From Deltaproteobacteria bacterium (GTDB taxonomy: Bacteria > Myxococcota_A > Polyangia > Polyangiales > Polyangiaceae): a DNA stretch of 64,000 nt. Positions 44,174 to 52,523 of this stretch are shown here, piece after piece. Numbering within the stretch: position 1 is the stretch's first letter; each line of letters begins with the position of its first letter. Below the pieces are notes generated by a model, which did not search any database, was not told where the DNA came from, and saw only the letters and a list, made by a program, of their open reading frames with translations. The stretch spans positions 1 through 64,000 of the forward strand of contig VGRJ01000012.1 in the NCBI GenBank assembly GCA_016875405.1, in the 5' to 3' direction. The position numbers were made by a program, and so were the translations under genes.

Positions 44174-45852
44174 CGATGCAGATCGTCGGCAACAGCCATG
44201 TGTCCGTCTTCTCACGCGGATGCGTCCGTCCCGACGCCCGCGACGAAGTCGTGGAAGTTCATTGGGTAGGCGCCCTCGAGATCGAGCATTTCTTCATCGA
44301 CCACCCCGCCGCGAGAAAGGTCCGATCGGTGTTCCGGGACGAGCCGGGCTGGAAATTCCTGATGGTGGGGAACCACGACACCTTTCAGCTGCTTCGGCGA
44401 GCGACGCGCGACGGACTCGAGGACGCGATGCATCACTACCTCGGTCGCTATCGAGCGGTCTTCGAGGAGTTCGCGAGCCTCGGTCGCTTTGGCTGGCTCG
44501 TCGGCGTGCAGCAAGCCGACAACGTCCACTTCCCAGGGCTGACGTCCGAGGGGATCCTGCGCGTCGCCCGTGAGTTTTCGACCCGGCTCGCGGTTTGGTG
44601 TGGCGAACGTGGCATCCCCGTGATCGATCCACTCCCTGCGATCAGCGGGCCCGACGGGCGCCCCGAGTTACGGTGGTTGCAGGCGGACCGCCTTCACCTG
44701 AAGCCAGACGCCGCAGGGCTCTACTTTGACGCCATCGAAGCGGCGACCGGAGTGCGCCTCGAAGCTCGGCACGCGAAGGGAGAAACTTTCGAGCCGCGCT
44801 CCGAGCACGAGTCTTACTGCTCGCTCGTCCTCGGTGAGCTGGCGCTTCCCCTGCATCGACGCGCCCCCGTCGACCTCGAGCCGCTCGTTCTCACGTTTGC
44901 CAGGGAACGGCTCGTCGAGCGTGGCTTGGAGCTCGAGCTCGGACTTGACGAGGACTTCGTCAGCTCGGGGCTTTTTGATTCACTCGACTTGGTCGAAATT
45001 TACACGTTCGCGACGAGGTCCCTCGACCGAGAGCTCGATTTCGAGATCTCGCTTCGCAACCTCGACACCATCCGAAAGCTTTGTGCGCATCTTCGTGAGC
45101 GGTTCTCCGAACCGGAGAACGTTCCTCTGGTCTTCGATGACTTCGTGACGGCCATGCGCGGTGCCGTCGACGAGGCCGCCACCATCGAGGCGGAGTCCCG
45201 CATTCAATCAATGAGCGCGGATCAGCTTCGACAACTGCGCGAGGCCATCGAAACCTCTGGCGGCGGAGCGAGCTATGGGCTCCCACTCTACTGGATGGCG
45301 CTCGGGCAGTTCGGTCTTGGGGACGCAGCGGAGGCTGCTCGACTCCTAGAAGCCGCGACCGACAAGCGCAGGCCATTCGCCATCTCTCCCATGCGCGCCG
45401 AGGCCGCTCGGCGGAGATGGGCAGCCGCGCTCGAGAGGCCGAGCGCCCTGCCCAACGCACGAGGGATGAACTGGCTCACCGACGACACGGATCCGCTCCT
45501 GCTTCGAGCGTCCATCCGTGCGTACGTCGTCTGCTACCGCCACAGTGACGATGTCGCGCTCCACGTCTTTGCCCGCCACTCGGTGAGCGCGGCGACCGCG
45601 CTTGTGCTCGATGCCGTGACCTCGGTTGGCCTCTCGGCCGAGCCGTTCGCCGACATCTGCGTCCACGACCTCGTGCTCACCACCGCACAGGCTGAACGGG
45701 CGGACTTGCTATTCGGGGCTGGCGAACCCGAGCGCCTCGCGCGTGCGACGCATCGCCCATGGTTTCGGGAGGTCGCCGCGTTCTTTCGCTCGTGCTCTTC
45801 GATGCCGGGAGCCCCGAGCGGCGACACCGCCACTTCGGCACCGCGACCATGA
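44170..45852 (+). CDS. SGNH-like hydrolase/acyltransferase fused to an acyl-carrier domain
   Basis: A 560-aa protein that I read as three parts. Residues about 1-200 look like an SGNH/GDSL fold: IVGNSHVSVFSRG at block I, FLMVGNHDTFQLL, and block V with Asp and His in ADRLHLKPDAAGLYFD. Residues about 240-310 look like an acyl/peptidyl carrier domain with the attachment Ser in SSGLFDSLDLVEIY (Ser271). The rest is helical (APSP/Ala-rich) and unknown. It overlaps the ligase by 4 bp and the aminotransferase by 4 bp. The likely route is ligase, phosphopantetheinylated carrier domain, then transfer of the acyl group to a sugar by the SGNH domain. All of this is inference from motif order. Confidence 0.65.
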   Translation: MTMQIVGNSHVSVFSRGCVRPDARDEVVEVHWVGALEIEHFFIDHPAARKVRSVFRDEPGWKFLMVGNHDTFQLLRRATRDGLEDAMHHYLGRYRAVFEEFASLGRFGWLVGVQQADNVHFPGLTSEGILRVAREFSTRLAVWCGERGIPVIDPLPAISGPDGRPELRWLQADRLHLKPDAAGLYFDAIEAATGVRLEARHAKGETFEPRSEHESYCSLVLGELALPLHRRAPVDLEPLVLTFARERLVERGLELELGLDEDFVSSGLFDSLDLVEIYTFATRSLDRELDFEISLRNLDTIRKLCAHLRERFSEPENVPLVFDDFVTAMRGAVDEAATIEAESRIQSMSADQLRQLREAIETSGGGASYGLPLYWMALGQFGLGDAAEAARLLEAATDKRRPFAISPMRAEAARRRWAAALERPSALPNARGMNWLTDDTDPLLLRASIRAYVVCYRHSDDVALHVFARHSVSAATALVLDAVTSVGLSAEPFADICVHDLVLTTAQAERADLLFGAGEPERLARATHRPWFREVAAFFRSCSSMPGAPSGDTATSAPRP

Positions 45853-47006
45853 CGACTGGGCGCATTCCACTCGCGGAGCCACACCTCACGGGGAACGCGT
45901 CGCGCTACCTCGCGGAGTGCCTACGCACGAACTTTGTCTCCTCGGTCGGGCCGTTCGTGGAACGCTTCGAGAGTGAGTTTGCGGCCAGGCTTGGAGCCAC
46001 GCACGCGATCGCCTGCGCGAGCGGCACGGCGGCGTTGCACGTCGCGCTCCGTCTACTCGACGTCGGGCCGGGGGATGACGTGTTCGTGTCGACGTTCACG
46101 TTCGTCGCCTCGGGGAATCCGATTCTTTACCAGGGCGCAACGCCGGTGCTCGTGGACTCTGACGAGGCGACCTGGAACCTCGACGCGACGCTCGTCCTCG
46201 ACGAGCTTGCGCGCCGACACCGGCTGGGTGCTCGGATGCCGAAGGTGATCGAGGCGGTGCATGTACTCGGTCAGGCCGCGGATCTCGAAGCGCTCGCAGT
46301 CGAGTGCGATCGGCACGGCATCACACTCCTGGAGGACGCGGCGGAAGCGCTAGGCGCGACCTACTCGAATGGTCCGCTCGCGGGTCGAGAGGTCGGGACG
46401 GTAGGACGCCTCGGCTGTTTCTCGTTCAATGGAAACAAGATCGTCACCTCAGGCGGTGGCGGCATGATCGTGACTGATGACCCATCGCTGGCTCGACGCG
46501 CGAAACACCTGACGACGCAGGCGCGCGTGCCTGGACGTGCCTACTTTCACGACGAAGTCGGCTACAACTACCGCCTCACCAACGTCGCGGCGGCGCTGGG
46601 TGTCGCTCAACTCGAGCTCCTCGACGAGTTCCTCGTCGCCAAGAGACGCATTGCCGCGCGGTACGACGCTGGCCTGCTCGGCGTCCCCGGCGTCGCGCCC
46701 TCACCACGACCTCGTTGGAGCAACCCGACCCACTGGCTCTACTCGGTGCTGCTCGACACGGAAGAAGCGCGGGACGCAGCGCTCGATCGACTCCAGCACG
46801 CAGGGATCGAGGCGAGGCCGCTGTGGACGCCCTTGCATCGGATGCCCGCATTCCAGGGTGCTCCTCGCATTGGCACCGGAGCCGTTGCGGAAGTCATCGC
46901 CCAGCGTGGGCTCAGCCTGCCCTCGTCGGTGACGCTGACCGAGAACGACCAGGACCGCGTCCTTGCCACGCTGCGGGAATTTCTGACGACAACGTCAAGT
47001 CGTTGA
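45849..47006 (+). CDS. PLP-dependent sugar aminotransferase, LegC-like (DegT/DnrJ/EryC1)
   Basis: A 385-aa enzyme. It starts MTTGRIPLAEPHLTGN (ATG 45849, overlapping the previous stop by 4 bp). Typical DegT features follow: ACASGTAALHVALRLLDVGP, VFVSTFTFVASGNPILYQGA, LLEDAAEALGATYSNG, and the PLP Lys in FSFNGNKIVTSGGGGM (Lys197). The N-terminal style (LAEPHLTGNASRYL) matches LegC, which aminates the 4-keto-sugar in legionaminic acid synthesis. It should act after the dehydratase. A 97-bp gap to the next gene may hold a weaker secondary start. Confidence 0.9.
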   Translation: MTTGRIPLAEPHLTGNASRYLAECLRTNFVSSVGPFVERFESEFAARLGATHAIACASGTAALHVALRLLDVGPGDDVFVSTFTFVASGNPILYQGATPVLVDSDEATWNLDATLVLDELARRHRLGARMPKVIEAVHVLGQAADLEALAVECDRHGITLLEDAAEALGATYSNGPLAGREVGTVGRLGCFSFNGNKIVTSGGGGMIVTDDPSLARRAKHLTTQARVPGRAYFHDEVGYNYRLTNVAAALGVAQLELLDEFLVAKRRIAARYDAGLLGVPGVAPSPRPRWSNPTHWLYSVLLDTEEARDAALDRLQHAGIEARPLWTPLHRMPAFQGAPRIGTGAVAEVIAQRGLSLPSSVTLTENDQDRVLATLREFLTTTSSR

Positions 47007-47103
47007 CGGCTCGGCGTACGCACAACCAGCACGGTGCCGCGTAAACGGCCCTCGTTCGCCGTCGGCCGCATCAGGCACGAGCCTTGCAGCCAGAGGCTCG
47101 CGC

Positions 47104-48540
47104 ATGAGCGCTGCATCCAGGCCAGTCATTGTCGGAGGCGGCATCGCGGGACTCGTCGCGGCGCTTCGACTGGCTCGTTCCGGGGCCTCCGTCGTGTTGC
47201 TTGAGCGCGAGATGGCACTCGGAGGGTTGTTGCGCTCACGCCGGCTTCCAACGGGCCAATACGTCGACCAAGGGACGCACTTTCTGGCCGACACTGGCAT
47301 CGAGGACCTCGATGTTCTGGTTCGGTCGATGCTCCCTGCGAGCGAGCTTCGTCGACTGGCACCGCTCCAGGCTGGCACGTTTGCGTTTGGTCGACTCAAT
47401 GTCAGCTCCGCCTCTCTCGACATTCGCGGGCTCGGCAGGGACCTCGAGGCACAGATCGTCGCCGAAGCCCTTTGCACCGAAGAGAATGGGCAGGAGGCTT
47501 CTGACCTCGCAACCCACGTGATGCAGCTGTTCGGCTCGACCGCGCTCCGCACCGTGTTCGACCCAATCTTCAAAAAGCTCTGCGGCGTCGGTTGCGCCGA
47601 GCTCGCGCCGGATGCCATGCGATTGTTCTCGCTCGCGAGGCTCGTCGCTCTAAACCCAGCCGCGACAAGACGCTTGAAGTCGACCCCTCACGGCGACGCG
47701 CGCTTCAGCTTTCACTCCAACGACGAGGGAAAGAACCCCGCGAGCGCCTACTACCCCACGCATGGCGGGATTGGGCGCTGGACGGAGGCTCTGGCGCGCG
47801 CCGTCCAGGACGAAGGGGTCGAAGTCCGGCTCGGGACATCCGTCCAACGGGTGACGCGGCACCGCGACTCCACCGTGAGTCTCTCGCTCTCGAACGGCGA
47901 CCACCTCGCGAGCGACCTTCTCGTTTGGTCCGTGCCCTCCGGCATGCTTCTTCGGGCGCTCGGCGAGCCGCCCGAGAGCATGCCCCAAGTCCGCGCTTCG
48001 ATCATCGAACACTTCGTATTCGATCGACCGTTCCTCGTCGGAGCTCACTACGTCCACACTTACGGACCGGACGTCGGACCCTTCCGAGTGACCCTCTATC
48101 CCAATTTCACGGACGTACCGTCCGAAGGCTTTGCCTGTACGGTCGAGACTTTCGCGGAAGCGACGGCGTCGGTGCCGCTCGATCAACACGCTGACCAAAG
48201 CCACGCCGACCTCGTCCGAATGGGCCTCGTCGACCCACGCGCGACGCGCCTTTGGAGCGATGCTCCACCCGATCGTGCCGCGTTCCCTGTCTGGACGAAA
48301 AACCATCGCCTTGCGCTCCTGCGGCAGCGAGAACGCGTCGAGCAGTTGTTGCCTGAGTGCATCCTGATAGGGCGCGCGACCGGCAAGGACTTCTTCATGA
48401 CGGACGTCCTGCGAGACACCTGGCGGCGCTGCGATGCCGTCCTGCAACAGCAGAATTCACTCAGGGCGTCAGACCCCTCCCGGGGCGGCCCCCCAAACGA
48501 CCATGCGGTCCTCGATGGGTCCGTGCGCGACGTCGCATGA
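47104..48540 (+). CDS. FAD-dependent amine oxidase/desaturase-like oxidoreductase
   Basis: A 478-aa flavoprotein. The Rossmann motif is VIVGGGIAGLVAALRLARSG with GxGxxG at residues 9-14, followed by LLEREMALGGLLRSRRLPTG. The middle has VFDPIFKKLCGVGC and the substrate-lid region AYYPTHGGIGRWTEAL; near the C-terminus IGRATGKDFFMTDVL contributes the FAD contact. This layout is that of protoporphyrinogen oxidase and UDP-galactopyranose mutase-like relatives; homologues are annotated simply as NAD(P)/FAD-dependent oxidoreductases in O-antigen loci. Its substrate here is unknown. It overlaps wbqC by 4 bp. Confidence 0.8.
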   Translation: MSAASRPVIVGGGIAGLVAALRLARSGASVVLLEREMALGGLLRSRRLPTGQYVDQGTHFLADTGIEDLDVLVRSMLPASELRRLAPLQAGTFAFGRLNVSSASLDIRGLGRDLEAQIVAEALCTEENGQEASDLATHVMQLFGSTALRTVFDPIFKKLCGVGCAELAPDAMRLFSLARLVALNPAATRRLKSTPHGDARFSFHSNDEGKNPASAYYPTHGGIGRWTEALARAVQDEGVEVRLGTSVQRVTRHRDSTVSLSLSNGDHLASDLLVWSVPSGMLLRALGEPPESMPQVRASIIEHFVFDRPFLVGAHYVHTYGPDVGPFRVTLYPNFTDVPSEGFACTVETFAEATASVPLDQHADQSHADLVRMGLVDPRATRLWSDAPPDRAAFPVWTKNHRLALLRQRERVEQLLPECILIGRATGKDFFMTDVLRDTWRRCDAVLQQQNSLRASDPSRGGPPNDHAVLDGSVRDVA

Positions 48541-49262
48541 CCGTGGTCGCGATTCACCAGCCGCAGTACTTACCCTGGCAGCCTTACCTCGCGAAGGCCA
48601 TGGCCTGCGATGTCTTCGTGTACCTCGACACCGTTCAATTCCAAAAGGACGGGGTACAAAACCGCAACATGGTCAAGACTGCGAATGGGCCTCGGTGGCT
48701 TACCGTGCCCGTGCACGCCAGCCTGAAGTACACGATTGCGGAGACGCAGCTTGCCGACGCACGGTGGGTGCGCAAGCACCTTGCCACCATCCGCCAAAGC
48801 TATCGTGGCGCCCCAAGCCTTGACTGGTTTGACGAGGTGCTCGCACCTTGCCTTTCGCTGGCCCATGCGAGCCTGGCAGAGCTTACGATTCGAGTGACGG
48901 ATCACCTGCTCGACCGGCTCGGTGCGCGATGTCGACGCATCCGAGCGTCCGAGCTCTCCGGCGTCGGAACACGCGAGGAGCTGGTCATCGACTTGGCGCG
49001 CAAGGTCGGAGCGACGAGGTATCTTTCCGGCCTTGGCGCAATGAGCTACCAGTCCCCTGCCACATTCGCGCGCGAAGGCATCGCCTTGACCTACATCCGT
49101 CATCGGTCGCGTCCCTATCTGCAGCGGCATGCCTCGCTCGGCTTTGTCGACGAACTCTCGGCCCTCGATCTGCTCTTGAACTTGTCGCAGACGGAGGCGC
49201 GCGCGCACGTCGAAGACGGAACCATCTTCGAGGATACGACGACCAGGGAGCTCGGAACGTGA
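48537..49262 (+). CDS. WbqC-family protein
   Basis: A 241-aa protein starting MTVVAIHQPQYLPWQPYLAK, the hallmark N-terminus of the WbqC family, with VYLDTVQFQKDGVQNRNMVK and KTANGPRWLTVPV following. WbqC-like proteins occur in polysaccharide gene clusters; some are thought to act in transfer of amino acids or other groups to amino sugars, but the activity is poorly established. It overlaps the FAD gene (ATGA) and the PIG-L gene (GTGA), so it belongs to the same operon. In this setting it is a candidate N-acyl or N-aminoacyl transferase. Confidence 0.85.
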   Translation: MTVVAIHQPQYLPWQPYLAKAMACDVFVYLDTVQFQKDGVQNRNMVKTANGPRWLTVPVHASLKYTIAETQLADARWVRKHLATIRQSYRGAPSLDWFDEVLAPCLSLAHASLAELTIRVTDHLLDRLGARCRRIRASELSGVGTREELVIDLARKVGATRYLSGLGAMSYQSPATFAREGIALTYIRHRSRPYLQRHASLGFVDELSALDLLLNLSQTEARAHVEDGTIFEDTTTRELGT

Positions 49263-49945
49263 GGGGAGGAATCCTCGTCGTAGCCCCGCACCCCGACGAC
49301 GAGACGCTGGGCGCTGGTGGGACCCTGCTCGCCGAGGGGCGCCGCGGAACGCCGCTTCACTGGGTCATGGTCACATCGATGACGGCGGACCAGGGCTTTG
49401 CCCCGGATCGGATCGAAGCGCGTCGCGCCGAGATTGACGCGGTTGCCGCCTCCTACGGCTTTGCGAGCGTGCACTCACTCAACCTCCCACCCGCGAGGCT
49501 CGACGTCCTGCCCCGTGCCGACGTGATCGGCGCGCTCGCCCGCGTCGTTGCCGACTGTGAGCCGGAGACCGTTCTTCTTCCGCACGGCTTCGATGCCCAC
49601 TCGGACCACGCGGTGATCTTCGAATGCGGGCTCGCGGCCACCAAGGCGTTTCGATCCCCGTCCGTTCAAAAGGTCCTGACGATGGAAATCCTCTCCGAGA
49701 CGAACTTCGGGCGACCGGGGACCTTCGTTCCGCGACATTACGTCGACGTGAGCGACGTCTTCGAACGAAAGCTCGAGATCATGCGCCTCTATCAAACCGA
49801 ACTCGGACTCCATCCGTTTCCGCGAAGCCTCGAGGCCCTCACTGCGCTCGGCACGTTGCGCGGGAGCGAATGCGGCGTGCACCGGGCGGAATCGTTCGAC
49901 GTGGTGCGCTCGTTCGGCAGGCTCGGAACGCGATTCGACCCATGA
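49259..49945 (+). CDS. PIG-L family zinc-dependent deacetylase
   Basis: A 228-aa enzyme with the metal-binding motif VVAPHPDDETLGAGGTL near the N-terminus (H-x-DD) and the third ligand in GFDAHSDHAVIFECG near residue 115. PIG-L/LmbE enzymes remove N-acetyl groups from amino sugars. The start GTG 49259 overlaps the wbqC stop (GTGA). In a nonulosonate locus it could free an amino group that another enzyme (WbqC, the SGNH-ACP pair or the ATP-grasp enzyme) then decorates. Confidence 0.9.
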   Translation: MRGGILVVAPHPDDETLGAGGTLLAEGRRGTPLHWVMVTSMTADQGFAPDRIEARRAEIDAVAASYGFASVHSLNLPPARLDVLPRADVIGALARVVADCEPETVLLPHGFDAHSDHAVIFECGLAATKAFRSPSVQKVLTMEILSETNFGRPGTFVPRHYVDVSDVFERKLEIMRLYQTELGLHPFPRSLEALTALGTLRGSECGVHRAESFDVVRSFGRLGTRFDP

Positions 49946-51366
49946 CGCCCCTCTTCATCATCCCCGTTCGCGGCGGGTCGAAGGGCATTCCTGGCAAGAA
50001 TCTGAAGACCGTTGCCGGGATCAGCCTCGTTGGGCGCGCCGTGCGGTCTTCGCTGGCGGCCAGCCGCATCCTCGGGCGAGGTCGGGTCGTCGTCGACTCG
50101 GACGACGAGGCACTCCTTGCCGAAGCGCGTCGCTGGGGGGCCGAGACGCCCTTCGTTCGCCCCGCCGCGCTCGCAACCGACGAGGCCTCTTACCTCGACG
50201 GCCTCCGCCATGCTCTCCAGGTCCTCGACCTCCACGAGACCACGACGGCCGTCGCGGTGGTGCAGGCGACATCGCCTCTGACCCCACCACGCCATCTCGC
50301 CGATGCGGTTCTTCGGTACGAGGCCACGGCGAAGCCGGTGGTCAGCGTCGCGGCCAGCAGCCACCCGATCGAGTGGGGAATGCGGGTCGAGTCGGGGAAG
50401 CTTGTGCCAGCACTCGCGACGTTCCGACGTGCACGTCGCCAGGAGTTTCCTGCGGCGTACGAGCTGACCGGCGCGGTGAGCGTCGCGGGCGCGAGCTACC
50501 TCGTGGGAGGCGGGGATTTTTTCGTGCCTGGTGAGACCGAGGCTCTCGAGCTCGAGCCACGTTACGCCATCGACATCGACCACCTCGAGGATCTCGAGTT
50601 CGCCCGTGCCATCGCCACCGCGGAGCCGATTCCCGCCTTTTCACTCGCGGACGAGAACGAGAGTCGTCGGTGCATCGTCATCGCCGACCTCGCGCGGACC
50701 GCTGCTCCACGGAACACGCTGCGCGCGCGAATCGACGCGGCTGCGGACGGGGGCGCGAATGCTGTCGTATTGCCTTCGCTTGCGTCTCCAGCGCTGAAGA
50801 CTCATGTCGTGCACGCGCTCGACCGGGGCCTCTCGACGCTGGTCAGCCCCGAGACGAGCGAGACCGTCTCGCGGCTCGAGGCCGCTGGGGTCGCGGGGTT
50901 GGTGCTGTCGCCCAAGGCGACCGCCAACGACGCGTTGCTCGTCGCCGCCGCAGCGACGAGGATGCCTCTCCTCGTAGGGGCCGATGGCTTGGATCTGCCA
51001 CACCTCGACCGCATCCTCATGCGCTTGCGGGAAGGCGGCTGCGGCGCGATCGCGCTCGTGCAGACCGTCGACCCTCATCAGGCGGGACGCCTCGGTGGTT
51101 CGTTGAGGCCGCTCGGAGCGCTTCGCGAGACGTTTCGCGTGCCCGTAGGATTGAACGATCGCTCCGGCTCGAGCACCGCGCTCCTCGCCGCACTTGGGCT
51201 CGAGTGTGCACTCTGGCAGCGCCCGCTGGTCGCAGACGATTACGACCCGCTCTCGAACGCCGACGTACGACACGCAGCGACGGAGTTTGCGTCGTGCGTC
51301 GCAACGCTGCGCGAGGCAGAGGCTCTTCTCTCGAGCGAGGCACCAGCATCTGGAGCAGACCGTTGA
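49942..51366 (+). CDS. neuA: CMP-nonulosonate cytidylyltransferase (NeuA/LegF-like) fused to a decayed NeuB-like domain
   Basis: A 474-aa protein. Residues 1-228 match NeuA-type cytidylyltransferases: FIIPVRGGSKGIPGKNLKTV, VVVDSDDEALLAEARRWG, AVVQATSPLTPPRHLADAV. Such enzymes activate a nonulosonic acid with CTP and are usually 225-240 aa. Residues about 235-470 form an extra domain with strand-helix spacing like the NeuB TIM barrel (for example LSTLVSPETSETVSRLEAAG, then LLVGADGLDLPHLDRILMR and FRVPVGLNDRSGSSTALLAAL); each stretch corresponds to a NeuB element but the NeuB catalytic residues are absent. The start overlaps the deacetylase stop (ATGA at 49942); the stop overlaps the epimerase TTG. 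Confidence 0.85.
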   Translation: MTPLFIIPVRGGSKGIPGKNLKTVAGISLVGRAVRSSLAASRILGRGRVVVDSDDEALLAEARRWGAETPFVRPAALATDEASYLDGLRHALQVLDLHETTTAVAVVQATSPLTPPRHLADAVLRYEATAKPVVSVAASSHPIEWGMRVESGKLVPALATFRRARRQEFPAAYELTGAVSVAGASYLVGGGDFFVPGETEALELEPRYAIDIDHLEDLEFARAIATAEPIPAFSLADENESRRCIVIADLARTAAPRNTLRARIDAAADGGANAVVLPSLASPALKTHVVHALDRGLSTLVSPETSETVSRLEAAGVAGLVLSPKATANDALLVAAAATRMPLLVGADGLDLPHLDRILMRLREGGCGAIALVQTVDPHQAGRLGGSLRPLGALRETFRVPVGLNDRSGSSTALLAALGLECALWQRPLVADDYDPLSNADVRHAATEFASCVATLREAEALLSSEAPASGADR

Positions 51367-52517
51367 AACGGATCGTATTCATCACCGGCACACGCGCCGA
51401 GTACGATTGTGTCGTACCCGTGCTGCGCGAACTCGAGCGGCAGCCGGGACTGCGTGGCGAAGTGCTGCCATGTGCGGCTCACCTCTCACCGTTCCTTGGC
51501 TACAACGTCCGCCAGATCGAGGCGGATGGATTTCACATCGTAGGGCGAGTCGAGTCGCTCCTCAGCTCTGAGAGCCTCGTCGGGCGCAGCCTGTCGTTTG
51601 CACACCTTGTCCAAGGGCTCACTTACGCGCTCGCGCAGGATCGGCCAGACGTCCTCTTCGTCACAGGCGATCGCGAAGAGGCGCTCGCGGGCGCCCTCGT
51701 TGGCGTCTTTCTCCAGCTTCCGGTGGCTCACCTCTTCGGGGGCGACCGCTGCATCGCATCGGATCCGGACGAGCTCTTTCGGCCGGCCGTGAGCAAGCTC
51801 GCGACAGTTCACCTGACCGCGAGCGAGTCTCATCGGGCGCGACTCATCAGGATGGGAGAGCAGCCTGAGTATGTCTTCACGACGGGAACTCCTGCGCTGG
51901 ATCGACTGCGCGACGACCCGATGAACGACGAGGCCCTCTCGAGCGCGGTGGGAATCGATACCCGACGACCGTTCTTCCTCGTCATCCACCACCCGTCACC
52001 GCAGCTCGACCTAGAGGCGGGTGAGCGAGAGCTCGAGCAGCTCCTTGCCGGGGTCCTGTCGTTCGGTCACCCAGTGCTATGCGGCTATCCAAACTTCGAC
52101 CCGGGCAACGTCGGCATGCGAAGGGTCATCGACGAAGCTCGAACGCAACATCCGAACCTACGCGTTCATCACAACCTTGAGCGGTCCGTCTTCGGAGGCC
52201 TCTACCGTCGCGCGACGGCCATCGTCGGAAACTCCTCGTCGATCGTGATTGAGGCGCCTTTCCTTCGAGTTGCAGGGATTCTCGTCGGTCACCGGCAGGA
52301 TCTGCGAGAGACGTCGTCGAACGTGCTTCGGGTCGAAGGAGACACCGAGGCCGTACGGGACGCCTGCCGCCGTGCGCTCATGGACGACGACTTTCGCGCC
52401 ACGGTGGCGAGCTGCCCAAGCCCCTATGGCGACGGGCACTCGGCTCCCCGCATCGCCGAGATTCTGGGGACGCTCGATCTCGATCGACGTGCCATGCAAA
52501 AGACGATGGCCTACTGA
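51363..52517 (+). CDS. Hydrolysing UDP-/GDP-HexNAc 2-epimerase, NeuC/LegG-like
   Basis: A 384-aa enzyme that removes the nucleotide while inverting C2, giving the free mannosamine-type sugar that NeuB uses. Motifs: IVFITGTRAEYDCVVPVLRE at the N-terminus, DVLFVTGDREEALAGAL, QLPVAHLFGGDRC near residue 120, LVIHHPSP, and GNSSSIVIEAPFLRVAG near 295. GDRxE in place of the HGDT of non-hydrolysing WecB enzymes marks the hydrolysing group. The TTG start at 51363 overlaps the neuA-fusion stop (TTGA), so translation is coupled. It is followed 6 bp on by a second aminotransferase. Confidence 0.93.
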   Translation: MKRIVFITGTRAEYDCVVPVLRELERQPGLRGEVLPCAAHLSPFLGYNVRQIEADGFHIVGRVESLLSSESLVGRSLSFAHLVQGLTYALAQDRPDVLFVTGDREEALAGALVGVFLQLPVAHLFGGDRCIASDPDELFRPAVSKLATVHLTASESHRARLIRMGEQPEYVFTTGTPALDRLRDDPMNDEALSSAVGIDTRRPFFLVIHHPSPQLDLEAGERELEQLLAGVLSFGHPVLCGYPNFDPGNVGMRRVIDEARTQHPNLRVHHNLERSVFGGLYRRATAIVGNSSSIVIEAPFLRVAGILVGHRQDLRETSSNVLRVEGDTEAVRDACRRALMDDDFRATVASCPSPYGDGHSAPRIAEILGTLDLDRRAMQKTMAY

Positions 52518-52523
52518 GGCGTC

